Positions 32,643 to 43,631 of a DNA stretch of 49,757 nucleotides are shown here, in pieces (the stretch's first letter is position 1; every line of letters starts with the position of its first letter). The stretch covers positions 1 to 49,757 of the forward strand of contig JAKSYS010000474.1 of the NCBI GenBank assembly GCA_022925895.1, written 5' to 3'. This DNA is from Fragilaria crotonensis. Taxonomy: Eukaryota; Bacillariophyta; Fragilariophyceae; Fragilariales; Fragilariaceae. The notes under the pieces were generated by a model that was not told the origin of the DNA, made no database searches, and was given only the letters and a program-made list of their open reading frames with translations. A program made the translations under genes and the position numbers.

Positions 32643-33568
32643 GAGCAAGCTACCCTGGGTTATCACTTGTGAGACACAACATCGACCGTCGTGGAACCGA
32701 GTTGAAATACTGATGTCTACGTGACTGACGCCAATTTCGACAAGCCAAACAATGTGTTGCTTTGAATCATTTCTATTTCAAAGCCCGCAGTAGTGGTCGT
32801 GCAGAATGCGTTTCGGGGGAGCTCAAGGGTTTGCCGCCTTGTGGACGAGTGGTTCGTGCTATCGAATTACTTCGTCATCATCTCTTGCTTCCTCTGCGCA
32901 TCGAGCGTGGAATCTTCAGAAGCTTTGACAGGCAAGTTTGCGGATAAGGCGCATCTGAATGTCCCGCGACCTCCTTGATCCGCCGCAATGGAAGACTGCC
33001 TTGTTCAATGGCGAAGCATTAAATTCAGTTATTGAGAGTGGCATCCAAGAAGATGCTCATACAGTTCGCACAAATGGTTTTGGAATTATGTGGAATATGG
33101 CGGAAAAGTAACCTAAGCCTGGATACATACATCTACTCTGGAGTATTTTGTAAGCGCAAATTGCAATTATTGTTGACGCGATGTTATATTACGTTGGATG
33201 GGTCCACATCGACGGCGGGTGTCCCTGATATAAGTTTATACGCGGCTCAGCACAAACCACATTAGGTGCTGCATAACGTTGAACTCATGCCATCTCTGCA
33301 GTGGTAAAGCGCATTCACATAATTAGCACTACGTACTAAGTACTGTCGTATCTGTGTGAGTTGAAAACTCACATGCATTTGAGGAGATGGTAGACCTACT
33401 GGGAGTATGTACTGTTGTAGCGTTTGACAATAACTTCACGCCCCTACTAGATGAATACGTTATAACATAATCTTTAATACGAAAACGATGCGACAGCATA
33501 TTGAGAAATATAGAACCTTTTACTCCGTCTTCCAGGACCACAAACTAACATGTCAACATCGATCGACA
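32643..33568. other. Intergenic
   Basis: No gene recognised. AT-rich, with a few GTAC sites near 33335-33410. It holds the 3' flank of the glycosyltransferase-like gene and the promoter side of the next gene. Confidence 0.5.
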
Positions 33569-34453
33569 ATGATGATCCGAATCTTGCCATCATTGCTGGT
33601 ACTACCGTACGTCAAGTCGTTCTCAGTGCCGTTGGACAGCGACGGGTCGTTCGCTCTCTTTGATCGGTTCAGGTCAACCTGCCCGGCCGATATCGGGGCT
33701 ATCAGGCTCTTCGATGCATCGCTCGTGGAGGACAATCACGCAGCAGACATGGAGGCGACTTGGGTTGCAGTGTATCGATCCGCCAACAACAAGCCATCTG
33801 TCTTTGTTAGAGATCAATTTCTGAGTGCAATGCAAAGCGCAACCGCTTCAGTCCACACCGACGCTCCGAGGAGCTCGGCCCCGACTGAGGGCATTGAGAT
33901 ACAACGAGATACCCTTCTGCAACGGACGGAGGCTCCTGTGGCCATTGCACGCCTGACAAAGTCCTCCGATTTCGATAATCGCTGGGTTCTCGATAACATG
34001 CGATGCTTGCTCAAAAAGGAAGAGACTAATCCTGATTGTGATGGGGGTTCTGAACATACTGAGGCCCTCAGTGTTGCTATTGATTCGGTTCTCATTCATC
34101 ATGTGATGAGCAACAGACAGGATGAAAATTTTATGTTCGATGGAGCCATTCGAACCAAGGCTACACTCGTTTCGGCACCACTTTTGGAACTCAGGGGTTT
34201 CAAGGAAGTTACCAGCTTGAGTAGAGACATGGCTACTCACGTATGCTCCCTTGACGCGTGCATGGAGAGTTATGCTGCTAGAGCTGTAAGTTCATCTGCC
34301 AAAGGACCTGGGGCTCGCGAAAGAGCTCTACAAATTTGTTCACTATTAGGGCAGATTGACCGGGAGAGAGACTTAAGACTGTCAGCAGACATCGCCAATG
34401 ACAAAAATGATGACTATGATCCGTGGGCAGGAGCGAACAGATTCCTCAGATGA
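33569..34453 (+). CDS. Conserved orphan protein with signal or plastid-targeting leader
   Basis: Intact frame of 294 residues from the Met at 33569. That start gives an immediate signal peptide, MMIRILPSLLVLPYVKSFSV, whose S-F junction is close to the Ala/Phe-type cleavage motif of diatom plastid pre-sequences. The longer frame from 33488 would bury the leader, so I reject it. The conserved-looking core includes NPDCDGGSEHTEALSVAIDS and FDGAIRTKATLVSAPLLELR (about 34125-34195), then DMATHVCSLDACMESYAAR and GARERALQICSLLGQIDRER. I know no domain name for it. It may be a secreted or plastid protein. Confidence 0.65.
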   Translation: MMIRILPSLLVLPYVKSFSVPLDSDGSFALFDRFRSTCPADIGAIRLFDASLVEDNHAADMEATWVAVYRSANNKPSVFVRDQFLSAMQSATASVHTDAPRSSAPTEGIEIQRDTLLQRTEAPVAIARLTKSSDFDNRWVLDNMRCLLKKEETNPDCDGGSEHTEALSVAIDSVLIHHVMSNRQDENFMFDGAIRTKATLVSAPLLELRGFKEVTSLSRDMATHVCSLDACMESYAARAVSSSAKGPGARERALQICSLLGQIDRERDLRLSADIANDKNDDYDPWAGANRFLR

Positions 34454-34657
34454 CCTAAAAATCTAGTTGCGACAATCGTCTAGAAGCTCGTGTGAGATGT
34501 AGCTAGTTCAATTTGCCGACGAAGGATTGATAGCGCTCCGTCGGTTCAGTATCTAACTTCGATATCGCCTTAGTCTCCGTCAGTGATGTCACGAGAAGAA
34601 CACCCTAGACCAAATTGACAGTGGGCTGGCCAACCTAGCCGCCTAGCACTTACCTCT

Positions 34658-37611
34658 CTAGGTACCATACACCTTTCTTTCGAGAGCAGCTGGGAAGCCA
34701 GCAACGACACTTAGCCATGGCTGTTCGACAACAATTATCTCGTCATCAGAAATATACTCCATGTGAATTATGCTGTTATAGCGGAGACAAAGGGTGCAGT
34801 TCCCGTAGTTCGGATCCACGGATGTTTCTGCAACATACACCCTTTTCCTATAACCTCGAAGTCGAGCCTCTGGAACACTTTTGCAGCGCTTCGGCATGCC
34901 TTTGGTTGTGTCAACGATGCAGAAGGACCCAACAGCACCCTATACAATACAAAATGAGTTAGATAAACGTGTTGTCGCCCATTACTATACCACCAAAGCG
35001 AGGGAAACTGCTGAGACGGGCGAAACGTGGCATTTCGTATAGCAACAATGATAAACCAACGCGTCATGGGAGGCGCGCCGGAATTAAGTTCGTCCTTGCC
35101 TGGTATGTGACGACCTCGTTTACTTACCAGCAAAAACTTCGCAGGCGACATCGCGGTGGACATGACACATTTCGGGAAATCAAAAGGTCGGTCCAGCTCC
35201 TCTGGCAGTGAAGGAGAAACTGGAAAGCCATTCTTTTCGCTCCATTCTGAGAGTTTTCGTTCCTTCAGATCGAAAATGTACATTGCATAGTTGGTGCAGG
35301 CAACGACAATTTGCCGTCTACGACCAGGCAAGAATCCAACGCTGGAAACGGGCGCTTCCATGGCCGAGACTGACCAATGGTGATGAATCGCTTGATCCTT
35401 AATAGAGTAAACACAAACAGTGCCGCTTCCAACGCCACTTCTTACTGTTGCAAAGAACTGGCCGTCGGAAGAAGTCACCACAGAATGGATGGCAAATATC
35501 TTGCTCGGAGATTCATCAGTGATTGCCGAAGAATCGACTTGCGAGTCAACAACTACCTTCGTCTCAACCTTCGCGGAATCACCACTGGCCTCGCGCGATA
35601 ATTTCAGTAGACGAATGGAGCCGTTACTGTCTGCGCAGATGACGGTCGACGCAGATGCGAACTTGACGGCCACACATGGTTTTTTGGTCTCGTTTCCCAA
35701 TTTGATTTGTTTGGGTGAAAAACCAAGAGTTCCATCAGCATTTTCGATGAAATAGATCTCAAACAAAAGTAAGGTTGACCCCGTGCTCAGAATCATGTAT
35801 TTTCCATCACGGGAGAGGTCTGAGCAGACGAGATTGTGGCTGCCCTTGATATCCATCCGGCCAATGAACTGCTTCTCCTCATCTAGTATCAGCGGAAGCG
35901 AATCTGTCTGTTGAGCTCCAAGCTGGTGTAATTCGATTGTCTCTTCTCTCTGCAAGAGCAAAATACGGGCCTCCTTAGCTACGGAAATCGGAGAGAAAGT
36001 TGGCCAAGGCAACCAGACCCTGGGGCGACCATTCTTGAACTTCTCCACCAAGATGGTACATATTTTGGTATCGACCCCACCACTACACAGTGTGAGGAAC
36101 GGTTTCTCTGATCGCTTTAAGGCACCTGACGTGCTATGCACGTGGCAGATAGCTAGTGCCTTGACGTCGTGCGTATGGGGCCTTTGAGCATGAGTCATGA
36201 TCCATCGAGCTGGGCCCCTTTGACCGTCGTGGAAAGTCAGACGCTCAATGCAAATGACACGAGAGTCGATGCCGCTGGCAAAAATTTTACGTTCATCAGA
36301 AGTGACTGCAAGTGCTAGAATATCAGCCTTTTGGTCATTTTGGTCAAAGCTGTGCATGAGTGTTCCAGTTCGTCCGTCCCAGAATTGTACATGGCCAAGG
36401 GAGTCCCCCGAAACCACAGTTCCATCCGCCAATGCCTTCAGCGCCCAAATTCTTGTTGGATTAGTCCGACCAAAAGACTCGACTGTCATTCTTGTGTTGG
36501 AGGACCATGTCTGTTTTCCGTACTCGAGTTCGGTATCAACAATGGATCCCTTCGATCGGGCTTGCTCGACCGCTGATTTGCACTCGTACCGCCGGATGGT
36601 GCCATCAGCAATTCCTGCATACAGGACTGTAGCTCCCATTCCATGACCAGAGTTATCGCCTTGCCGAATCCATGCTAGTGACAAGACGGCGGCACCAACG
36701 GCGGGTACCATTGAAACAAGATCCAACCGGTGGTTTCCGTTGACGAGCTTCAATTTGTAGATCTTCACCGACCCATCCTCGCATCCAGCGGCAACAAGTC
36801 CTGGACATGAACCTGAACTGCAACATTTGGAACCACATAAGCTGGTGAGAGCAAAAACGCCACCGCCGCCGCTTCCAGTGATTGCTGAGTAACTTCCTTT
36901 AGCAAAATCAATCACGAAGACAGTTCCATCCTTGGATGCTCCAACGAGCGTCCGCTGCGAATGAATTTCAGTATGAGACTTATGAAATTCAGATGTGAAC
37001 GACGACGTGGTGGTTGGTTGGTCACATGCACCACAAATCCACGCCATGGTATCAACGGTCTTGCTACGCATGCCGGCAATGGACACGAGCGTTCTCCATT
37101 TCTCATCGGGGCTCTTGAGTGCGACACAACCTCCCTCGTGACTCACAGCCACGTAGTCGCACGCTTGAGCATGATGCGGAGAAGAAGACATGCATATGAT
37201 TGCCTTGGGTTGGAAGTTGAGATGCCTCATTCGATGGACCTTGGTGTTCAGAACAGGTGGTGGTTTATTGATGACATTGTCCTCTTCTTCTGGTTCCTGA
37301 ACTGGTTCGTCGCTAACCTCAGGAACTGCCGGCTCATCAACCTCTGACTTACTTCTCTTTCTCCTTTTCGGTGACTCCATGTCGAGTTTCTTCGACACGG
37401 ACTCAACCTTCATCTCGACATCTTCGTCCCCCATGGAAAATGTTCCGTCCTTGCTTGACGACCTCGACTTCCTCCGTTCCGGAGTCACTTTCGACGACGA
37501 ATTTTCTTTCTTGTCACTGTTTGGAGTTTTAATTTTCGGACTTTTCACATTCTTCATGGTTGGACTGGCGGCGTTGTTGCCGACTTCGTCGCCGTTTTTC
37601 TTGACAGCCAT
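34658..37611 (-). CDS. UTP4: UTP4/cirhin, WD40 protein of the small-subunit processome
   Basis: A nucleolar protein of the t-UTP (UtpA) complex, needed for pre-18S rRNA processing. Two exons: 35128-37611 and 34658-34939. The 188-bp intron has GTAAGT and TATAG ends, is phase 0 and joins SPAKFLL to GAVGSFCIVD, giving 921 residues. The start at 37611 (MAVKKNGDE) opens a Lys/Ser-rich, phosphorylation-prone tail that includes SPKRRKRSKS, a likely nuclear localisation signal. An upstream in-frame Met at 37803 adds unrelated residues and is rejected. WD40 blades follow from KVHRMRHLNF onward. The motif GTVVSGDSLGHVQFWDGRTG (about 36360-36420) and FASGIDSRVICIE are diagnostic of UTP4. The C-terminus VVEQPWLSVVAGFPAALERK is also typical. 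No lesions. Confidence 0.9.
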
Positions 37612-38042
37612 CTTCCGATTCAATATTTCAGGAATCTTATGATGTTCGAAATCTCGGCATTGAATTCTAGTAGAGATTGGTGGTTGGAGCGGAACGCGGT
37701 AAACGCGGAACGCGAAACATGCGTCCCGACTCTGAAGGGACCACGGACTGACGGTTGACAGTACTAAGGAAGTGAGTACTGTACTCCAGTATGTGCATGA
37801 CATTACTGTTGTTCATACAGTGTATGTCATACAGCAGACAGCAGACGGCATGACATGACGGCATGACGCATGACAGATGCCATACACCGCAACACTTGGA
37901 GGGTGTACATATGCATGTGCACGCGACTCACTTATCTCCTGATTCCAGAATGTGACTGACCCATCTATCAGCGACACTCCATTAAGCCGCTAGTCACAGA
38001 GTTCAACATTCTGACTCGGCTGTCTAAAGCTATGTACATTAG
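37612..38042. promoter_or_regulatory. Divergent promoter region between UTP4 and ankyrin/2OG gene
   Basis: A 430-bp intergenic segment with genes facing away on both sides. It must contain both promoters unless untranslated regions fill it. There is a short imperfect tandem of GGCATGAC/GCATGAC at 37848-37872. No canonical TATA box is evident. Confidence 0.45.
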
Positions 38043-39896
38043 TTGATTTCTAATATGAAGGAACGCAATGCTAAAGATGGCGGTCGGAGTTGCTGGAAGA
38101 CTGCTCGAGAGAGGGAACGGCTCAGAGCTCGTTTTGAAATTCGACATCGTGTCGCGACCGGCCTTTCCGTCGAAATGCAAGATGAGGAGCTCGATGCAGA
38201 GACTGCCAACATGTTTCTGCGCTACGTATCGGATGGCTCTGTTTCTTCATTCTCCCTTTCTACCCTGGCGAAACATGTCGCCCTCGTTACGGCACCTCTT
38301 CCGTCTTCTATGCTCTCAGATTATAAGATCAGAACCCTTTGCACCTCACGATTCGGCCAGGATCACGCGGAGAAAGTACTTGCCTTTCGAGCAGCCCGCG
38401 CAACCTGCACCATAATGGAATATGCGGTCTTGGTTGGAGAATACAGGGTAGTTGGGGCGCTCTTGGTGGGTGGCATCGATCCAACTATCTCTGGAAGGCT
38501 AGTGAACCAAGCACTCCAGCCTACAGTTTCCAATGACCTGTCCTTTCGTATCTTGCGCCGATTCTTCGACTGTTTCCCTACTTCTCTCAAGACGTACATG
38601 GTGAAGCGCGTGGTCGATATGAGAGTGCATGGCTGGGTCGAAGGGTGTGACCTTCTCTGCTTTGGGGAGCCTTGCTTCCATACGTTTCCGGAAGAGCAAA
38701 TCTGGACCGACATGTTGGACGAGATCGACGAGCGTGACGTTGGAGACGTTGTTCGCTGTCCTATTTGTGGAGCGTGCTCGACTTCGGTCTCCAACCACGA
38801 CCAGGGCGCAAATGAAATCTTGACGCCCCACTCTCGTCGTATTTATTCCCTCGCCAAGTACGTCGCACTTCCGGACACCTCTAGGGAGTTAAAAGCAAGA
38901 TCAAATGGCAAGGCTCGCAAGAAACCAGCTATGGCGTCATCTTGGAGCGATGCATTGGTTCATTCCTTGGGCAATTCAAAAGATGTACGAAAAGACAAAT
39001 TCTTTACTTCTGCAGAGCGTGGTTCGCGCCATTTTGTCCTTGGGTGCCTTGAAAATGGCGTTGATATCAATGTTGTCAACGAATACGGCCAAACAGCACT
39101 CTACCTTGCTGCCTGGAAAGGGCACCAAGCTGTCGTCGAAACGCTTTTACACTTTGGAGCTGATCCGTCCGTTGTTGCAAACGGAGGTTCGACGGCGCTT
39201 GCGGTCGCCAAGGCAAACGGCAATGTCGATATCGCGTCAGTTATTGCATCTGTGTGCGGTGAGGAGATTGTCCAGGATTCGACGTTGCAAACCGTAATGG
39301 ATTGGCCCGACTCGACGGTTGATGTTCTTATCCCTGTGAACGCAGACCATCCCGGCGCGGGATCCTTCATCATTGATGGAGCCCTGGCGGACGAACATCT
39401 CGATGAGCTTGTCAGACTTCGCGTATCTTTGCCACTAGCACTGACCGACAAGAAAAAGAAAAAAAAGAGTATGGAACTTTGTGCAGATCGATTTTACTTC
39501 TCAGATGCTCATGGTTGGATCAGGCGACTTCTTGAAACAACCATATCACGAAACTGGTCAGACGCAGTCGTCTTGCCACACATGAGATTTTTAGATTATG
39601 AACTCGCCGGAAGCGAATTGGCGCCTCACGTGGATCTGTGTCGTGTTGACTCGGATTCCGGTGAACGAAGTACTCACACCTTTATTTTGTATTTGCAGTC
39701 GTGTGAATCGGGAGGCGAGACGGTGTTGCTGGAGAGTCTCACTTCCAAAGCGGTGCTAGCAAAGGTGGCGCCGATTCGAGGTCGGCTACTTCTGTTCCCG
39801 CACAATTGCCCTCACATGGGTGCCACTGTTGTTCAAGTTCCGAAACTTCTATTGCGAGGAGAAGCAATTCTGACGCCCAAGACGTGTGAACAATAG
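38043..39896 (+). CDS. Ankyrin-repeat and 2OG-Fe(II) oxygenase protein
   Basis: An intact single-exon protein of 617 residues. N-terminal half: a helical region with a small zinc-like CPICGACS cluster near residue 239. Two ankyrin repeats follow, NEYGQTALYLAAWKGHQAVV (about residues 345-365) and GGSTALAVAKANGNVDIASV. The C-terminus is a prolyl-4-hydroxylase-type 2OG-Fe(II) domain. The iron ligands are H529 and D531 (HVDLCRVD) and a distal His at 587 or 591 (FPHNCPHMG). R605 in LLRGEA is the 2-oxoglutarate anchor. A KKKKKK run near residue 475 may direct it to the nucleus. The likely reaction is hydroxylation of a protein residue; the target is unknown. It is convergent with the SLC41-like gene, 168 bp away. 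Confidence 0.88.
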   Translation: MISNMKERNAKDGGRSCWKTARERERLRARFEIRHRVATGLSVEMQDEELDAETANMFLRYVSDGSVSSFSLSTLAKHVALVTAPLPSSMLSDYKIRTLCTSRFGQDHAEKVLAFRAARATCTIMEYAVLVGEYRVVGALLVGGIDPTISGRLVNQALQPTVSNDLSFRILRRFFDCFPTSLKTYMVKRVVDMRVHGWVEGCDLLCFGEPCFHTFPEEQIWTDMLDEIDERDVGDVVRCPICGACSTSVSNHDQGANEILTPHSRRIYSLAKYVALPDTSRELKARSNGKARKKPAMASSWSDALVHSLGNSKDVRKDKFFTSAERGSRHFVLGCLENGVDINVVNEYGQTALYLAAWKGHQAVVETLLHFGADPSVVANGGSTALAVAKANGNVDIASVIASVCGEEIVQDSTLQTVMDWPDSTVDVLIPVNADHPGAGSFIIDGALADEHLDELVRLRVSLPLALTDKKKKKKSMELCADRFYFSDAHGWIRRLLETTISRNWSDAVVLPHMRFLDYELAGSELAPHVDLCRVDSDSGERSTHTFILYLQSCESGGETVLLESLTSKAVLAKVAPIRGRLLLFPHNCPHMGATVVQVPKLLLRGEAILTPKTCEQ

Positions 39897-40064
39897 TTCA
39901 ATTATCCAAAATTGAGTACCTAAGGGTTACGGAAACGGGATCGTGTTCGAGGCGTCTTTAACGCGCCCCCTTGCACAGATGCTTGGGGCCACGCCAATAA
40001 GAATCCAATGGTACAATAACGCGCCCCTCGCAGATTGCTAAACGTTAACTTTCTAACTGCAAAT

Positions 40065-42692
40065 TCATTCACCGCCGCAAACATCAGTTGGGGCGATTTG
40101 GTGCGGTCCCAACATGAGGAGGATATGGAATGAAACAACAACCATTGCAAAGCTGCCAACAATGTCTTGAATCGCAGTTTCCAGCTGACCTCCCCACTTG
40201 CCTGAGTCGCGATGGAAAATGAATGTGAAGATCAAGGGTGCCATCGTTCCAGTGAAACCAGCAGTGACCAGGCTGATAAATTGAGCCACAAATATGGTGA
40301 CTCCAAACGCGACATCGTAACCGCTCATGACATACCCACAGGCGCCAAGCACAAGCCCCATACCAAGGGCAAGGTATGTAGCAGCTCCGACCTCTGCGTT
40401 GAACCACTCTCTGAAGTTCTCCACTGTTACCTGCTCGTGTGAAATAGCTCTTGTAGTCAACGTACTTGCCTGTAGGCCACAGTTTCCAGAGATTGCACTG
40501 GACAGCGGGAGAAAAGCCATCATAAGTTCATATCGACGCCTCCCAATCAATGAGCAGAGACGGTCGCTACCGCCAGAAATCATAAATAGCACCGGAATTT
40601 CGACTATCAGGGTCACAAGCAAAGCGATGAATCGCTCTGGAAATGCTCGAGCAAGGATATTGCTAACCTTGTATCGCTGTGCGTCATTAGCTTCTTCCTC
40701 GATTTCGAGAGCAGATTCTGACCGAATTGAGCTAAACACGGATTCTGCAATGGAGCGCTGGCCGTGCGGGAATTCTGGAGTAATAAGTGGAGTAGTATCT
40801 GAATACTCGACATCGCTGTCCTCTTGAATGGCACCCTTCGGAATGGAGGTAGGAAGTGCTCCTAGTAACGATCCATACTTGGATCTGAAGACGGGGCTTA
40901 AATCTTGGGCTGACCTGTCGTTTTCAACATCCAACCCATCGCGTTGATCCGAGGGCGCTAATGTTCTGGCTTGAAGAGGGGAAACGTTCATTTTCGCGTC
41001 GTCTGGAGCCCATGGGCTGTCACCAGGAAGATCTTGATACGAGTTACTACCAAACGGTGTCGATGGTATGAAATCGTACTTGTCAAAGTCGAAGCCATCC
41101 ACAGCAACATGCATTTTATCAGGCATTGAAAGCGTACGCTTCATCTCGCTGGCATCTGGGGAGCCTCTCTTCGGCAGGCCTCTAGGAGGAGTCATCGCCA
41201 AGCCAGGTCGAAGACGACGATTTACGACTCCTGCATTTGCCCTGGCAGAAGCCTCGGCATCCAAAGGAATGTCAGGGTGATCGAAGACGGGCAAATGTGG
41301 CAGGGCATCCTCAGAAACGACTAGCTGCAAGGGCGGATGAGGACTATCTTGGGTAGGAGAAATCGCTTCATCAACTGGGTCATCATCTGTCGCGACACTC
41401 GGTGGGTTTGCTGTCACACTGACACCTCCTTCGCTACTGCCTGGCGACAAAGCCAGATGCGACGAAACTGACGCTGTGGCAATGTCATCAATGCTACTTG
41501 CATCAGCCGGTTCTTGCTCTTGTGAACGTACTCCAGCACTTTGGTTCCCACCGAGGCTTGTGTTCGATACCGACGCTGTGGTGCGAGTGTTGACGCTAAA
41601 GCTCCCGTGCAAGTCCATTGCTCTGTTAGCTAGGTCGGGAAAGGAGCCTACCATATCTCCTACCTCCGACAAAGTATCTTCTCGTTCCGATGGTGGTGCA
41701 TTACCAATGCTAGCCTCCTCAATTGCTTCCATTTCCTGAATTTCCCTCTCCGTCAAACGAAGCACTCGAGTCGATGGATCCACGGAGTGCAGTGACGAAT
41801 CAGATGACGATACATCGAGTCCATGAGAGCCATTATGAGTAGGGCCGCCCCTTAACACGTTAATCCCAGTGTCAGAAAACCGATCCAGATCAGAAAGTGT
41901 GCCCATTTCGACGGCACTATGGGAGTTAGCGTCCATTGAATCATTTGGTGTCAAGTGATGGACATTCTCGGCCAATAAGCGCGACACGTTGTCACCCTCC
42001 TCATAGTTGGAGTGGTCGACATGTGATGGATCTTCGGGGTCGCTGTGTACAACATTCACATCGTCGAATGTTACAGATGCTGGTGCTTGGTCCGAAGGGA
42101 TTTCTGATATATGAAGGCCAGGCATCAGATCATCTAGGATTTCTCGTTCCTCCGCAACGATTGACGACACAACAACAGGTTCGGACAAGAATCGTTCCAT
42201 GACAACTCCACCGGTTTCCGCGTGCGATTTCAGCGTGACCTCGCCGCCATTGACAACAACTTGTCCACTTTCTGATAAAAATCGTTCCATGGCGTAACCT
42301 AATTTTTCGGATTGTTTCTCCTCGTCAATATCCGCGGCAGCAGCCGCAACAGAGCTTCCTCCGCCGACAGTTCCGACGACAGAACCATTTTCCTTGGCAG
42401 ATTCCAAATTTTCTTCCACTTCCATAGCACCACCATTAGAAAGCACAAATTGTCGCTTGAGGCGAGCACGTTCTGTTTCAATTCTCTTTTGTCGCTCTCG
42501 CTCCACCAGTTTTTCTTTGAGAGTACGTTCTGGAGGGACAGGAAGGAGATGGGTGGCTGGTGCGTCGTCATCTAACAACACGCCAGGTCCTAGGCCAATA
42601 TCATCGCCATTGACTGACACAGATCCACCTTCAACTGGGAGTCTAGCTACGTCTTGATCATCGACAGACTCGTCGAACGTCGCCCGGTCCAT
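40065..42692 (-). CDS. SLC41/MgtE-type divalent-cation transporter with long N-tail
   Basis: Intact, 875 residues. The first about 640 residues are acidic, Ser/Pro-rich and predicted disordered, with a charged coiled-coil-like stretch LVERERQKRIETERARLKRQ near residues 60-80. The C-terminal about 220 residues form one MgtE transmembrane domain (PF01769) with five or six hydrophobic segments. The signature PLSSAISGNCGLQASTLTTR (about 40452-40512) marks the ion-path region, and HRDSGKWGGQLETAIQDIVG lies at about 40160-40220. Animal SLC41 proteins carry two such domains and bacterial MgtE one, so this single-domain version should dimerise. The expected role is Mg2+ transport in an internal or plasma membrane. 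The tail looks like a regulatory platform (many SP/TP sites). The start at 42692 is the first Met. Confidence 0.87.
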   Translation of the reverse strand: MDRATFDESVDDQDVARLPVEGGSVSVNGDDIGLGPGVLLDDDAPATHLLPVPPERTLKEKLVERERQKRIETERARLKRQFVLSNGGAMEVEENLESAKENGSVVGTVGGGSSVAAAAADIDEEKQSEKLGYAMERFLSESGQVVVNGGEVTLKSHAETGGVVMERFLSEPVVVSSIVAEEREILDDLMPGLHISEIPSDQAPASVTFDDVNVVHSDPEDPSHVDHSNYEEGDNVSRLLAENVHHLTPNDSMDANSHSAVEMGTLSDLDRFSDTGINVLRGGPTHNGSHGLDVSSSDSSLHSVDPSTRVLRLTEREIQEMEAIEEASIGNAPPSEREDTLSEVGDMVGSFPDLANRAMDLHGSFSVNTRTTASVSNTSLGGNQSAGVRSQEQEPADASSIDDIATASVSSHLALSPGSSEGGVSVTANPPSVATDDDPVDEAISPTQDSPHPPLQLVVSEDALPHLPVFDHPDIPLDAEASARANAGVVNRRLRPGLAMTPPRGLPKRGSPDASEMKRTLSMPDKMHVAVDGFDFDKYDFIPSTPFGSNSYQDLPGDSPWAPDDAKMNVSPLQARTLAPSDQRDGLDVENDRSAQDLSPVFRSKYGSLLGALPTSIPKGAIQEDSDVEYSDTTPLITPEFPHGQRSIAESVFSSIRSESALEIEEEANDAQRYKVSNILARAFPERFIALLVTLIVEIPVLFMISGGSDRLCSLIGRRRYELMMAFLPLSSAISGNCGLQASTLTTRAISHEQVTVENFREWFNAEVGAATYLALGMGLVLGACGYVMSGYDVAFGVTIFVAQFISLVTAGFTGTMAPLIFTFIFHRDSGKWGGQLETAIQDIVGSFAMVVVSFHILLMLGPHQIAPTDVCGGE

Positions 42693-42931
42693 AGTTGTCG
42701 TCCGCGGATTTCGATTATAATGGAGAAAGCGTACCGCTGTTATTGAGAGGCCCTGCTGAGGATAGCGTCAGAGGTTTTTTACTGTACATCTCTATCATAC
42801 CTGGTGCAAAGCCCGCTCAGCTTGTCTGCCTCGCGAAAACTCACCAATGATGCATCAGCAGTCAGCAGACATCAGAGCATCCGACGCTGGTCCGTCCGGA
42901 AAAAGTGAAATTTACGACTTGTAGATGATAA
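42693..42931. promoter_or_regulatory. Upstream region of SLC41-like gene
   Basis: A short spacer between the SLC41-like start and the TIR element that begins at 42932. The element therefore sits about 240 bp upstream of the start codon. No specific box is recognised. Confidence 0.4.
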
Positions 42932-43494
42932 GAGCATGCGCACCGGTAGCGCTATTTTGTAGCGTCTTTAGAAACTTAAGGTGTCTTTAGAAACCTATTT
43001 TGGATATTTCGGAAATGTCCTGTGTGGGTCCTATCCCACACCCGTAACGCTATTTTTTCGTCAGATTCAAAAACTGGCGAGGACCCGTGCCCAAAATTAC
43101 GAAGGTCTGACCCGCGCCCCGCGCCTAATTACGAAGTATGATCCATACTTCACTCCGTCTCTCGACGCATCTTGCATCTTGTCTCGAACTTTTATCATGC
43201 GTACTGTACCAGGTACCACTACAGGAGCAGAAGACAATGGGGTACCTGGTTTGCGTGCAAATCTATGCCAAACTTCAGGGCTGAAGACATTGTCGTCGAA
43301 TATACAGGAGGAAAGTTCATCCATGTTGATTGGTGTCATATTCGTTTTTGTTTCCTTCCCAAGATATCACATACAGCGCACGATCGCACGATCGATGGAA
43401 GCAAGTCAATCGAAGTGATCAAATAGAGGAAATACTGCAATCGAACTGATCGAATAGGACATATTTCGACACGCTACAATCTGACATTTGGAGT

Positions 43495-43536
43495 AACGCT
43501 ATTCCAACGCCTACATGTAGACGTTGGAATAGCGTT
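43495..43536. repeat. 42-bp palindrome inside TIR element
   Basis: Arms of 21 bp (AACGCTATTCCAACGCCTACA and its inverse) match at 20 of 21 positions, with no spacer; the centre is CATG. It repeats the AACGCTATT core of the element's own terminal repeats. Confidence 0.92.
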
Positions 43537-43609
43537 TGGTCAGAAAATTGCGTCGCAAAAGTTACAATGTAGCGTATCGGGCCCAACCGGTGGTTATAAT
43601 TTTACAATT

Positions 43610-43631
43610 TTTCGGTCAGATCTGACCGAAA
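43610..43631. repeat. 22-bp perfect palindrome near right end of TIR element
   Basis: TTTCGGTCAGA followed by its exact inverse TCTGACCGAAA, centred on AGATCT, lying just inside the right terminal repeat. Confidence 0.92.

Noticed and set aside
34768..35127. Unspliced 3' end of the UTP4 reading frame as a longer protein
   Set aside because: This frame reads through an intron. Splicing at GTAAGT/TATAG restores the conserved UTP4 C-terminus in another frame.
34768..42692. Numerous antisense open frames over UTP4, the 2OG gene and SLC41
   Set aside because: They mirror the codon structure of the real genes and show no independent conservation signals.
42981..43418. Open frame inside the Harbinger-like element as a transposase
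   Set aside because: No DDE motif, no helix-turn-helix and no family resemblance; 145 codons is too short.
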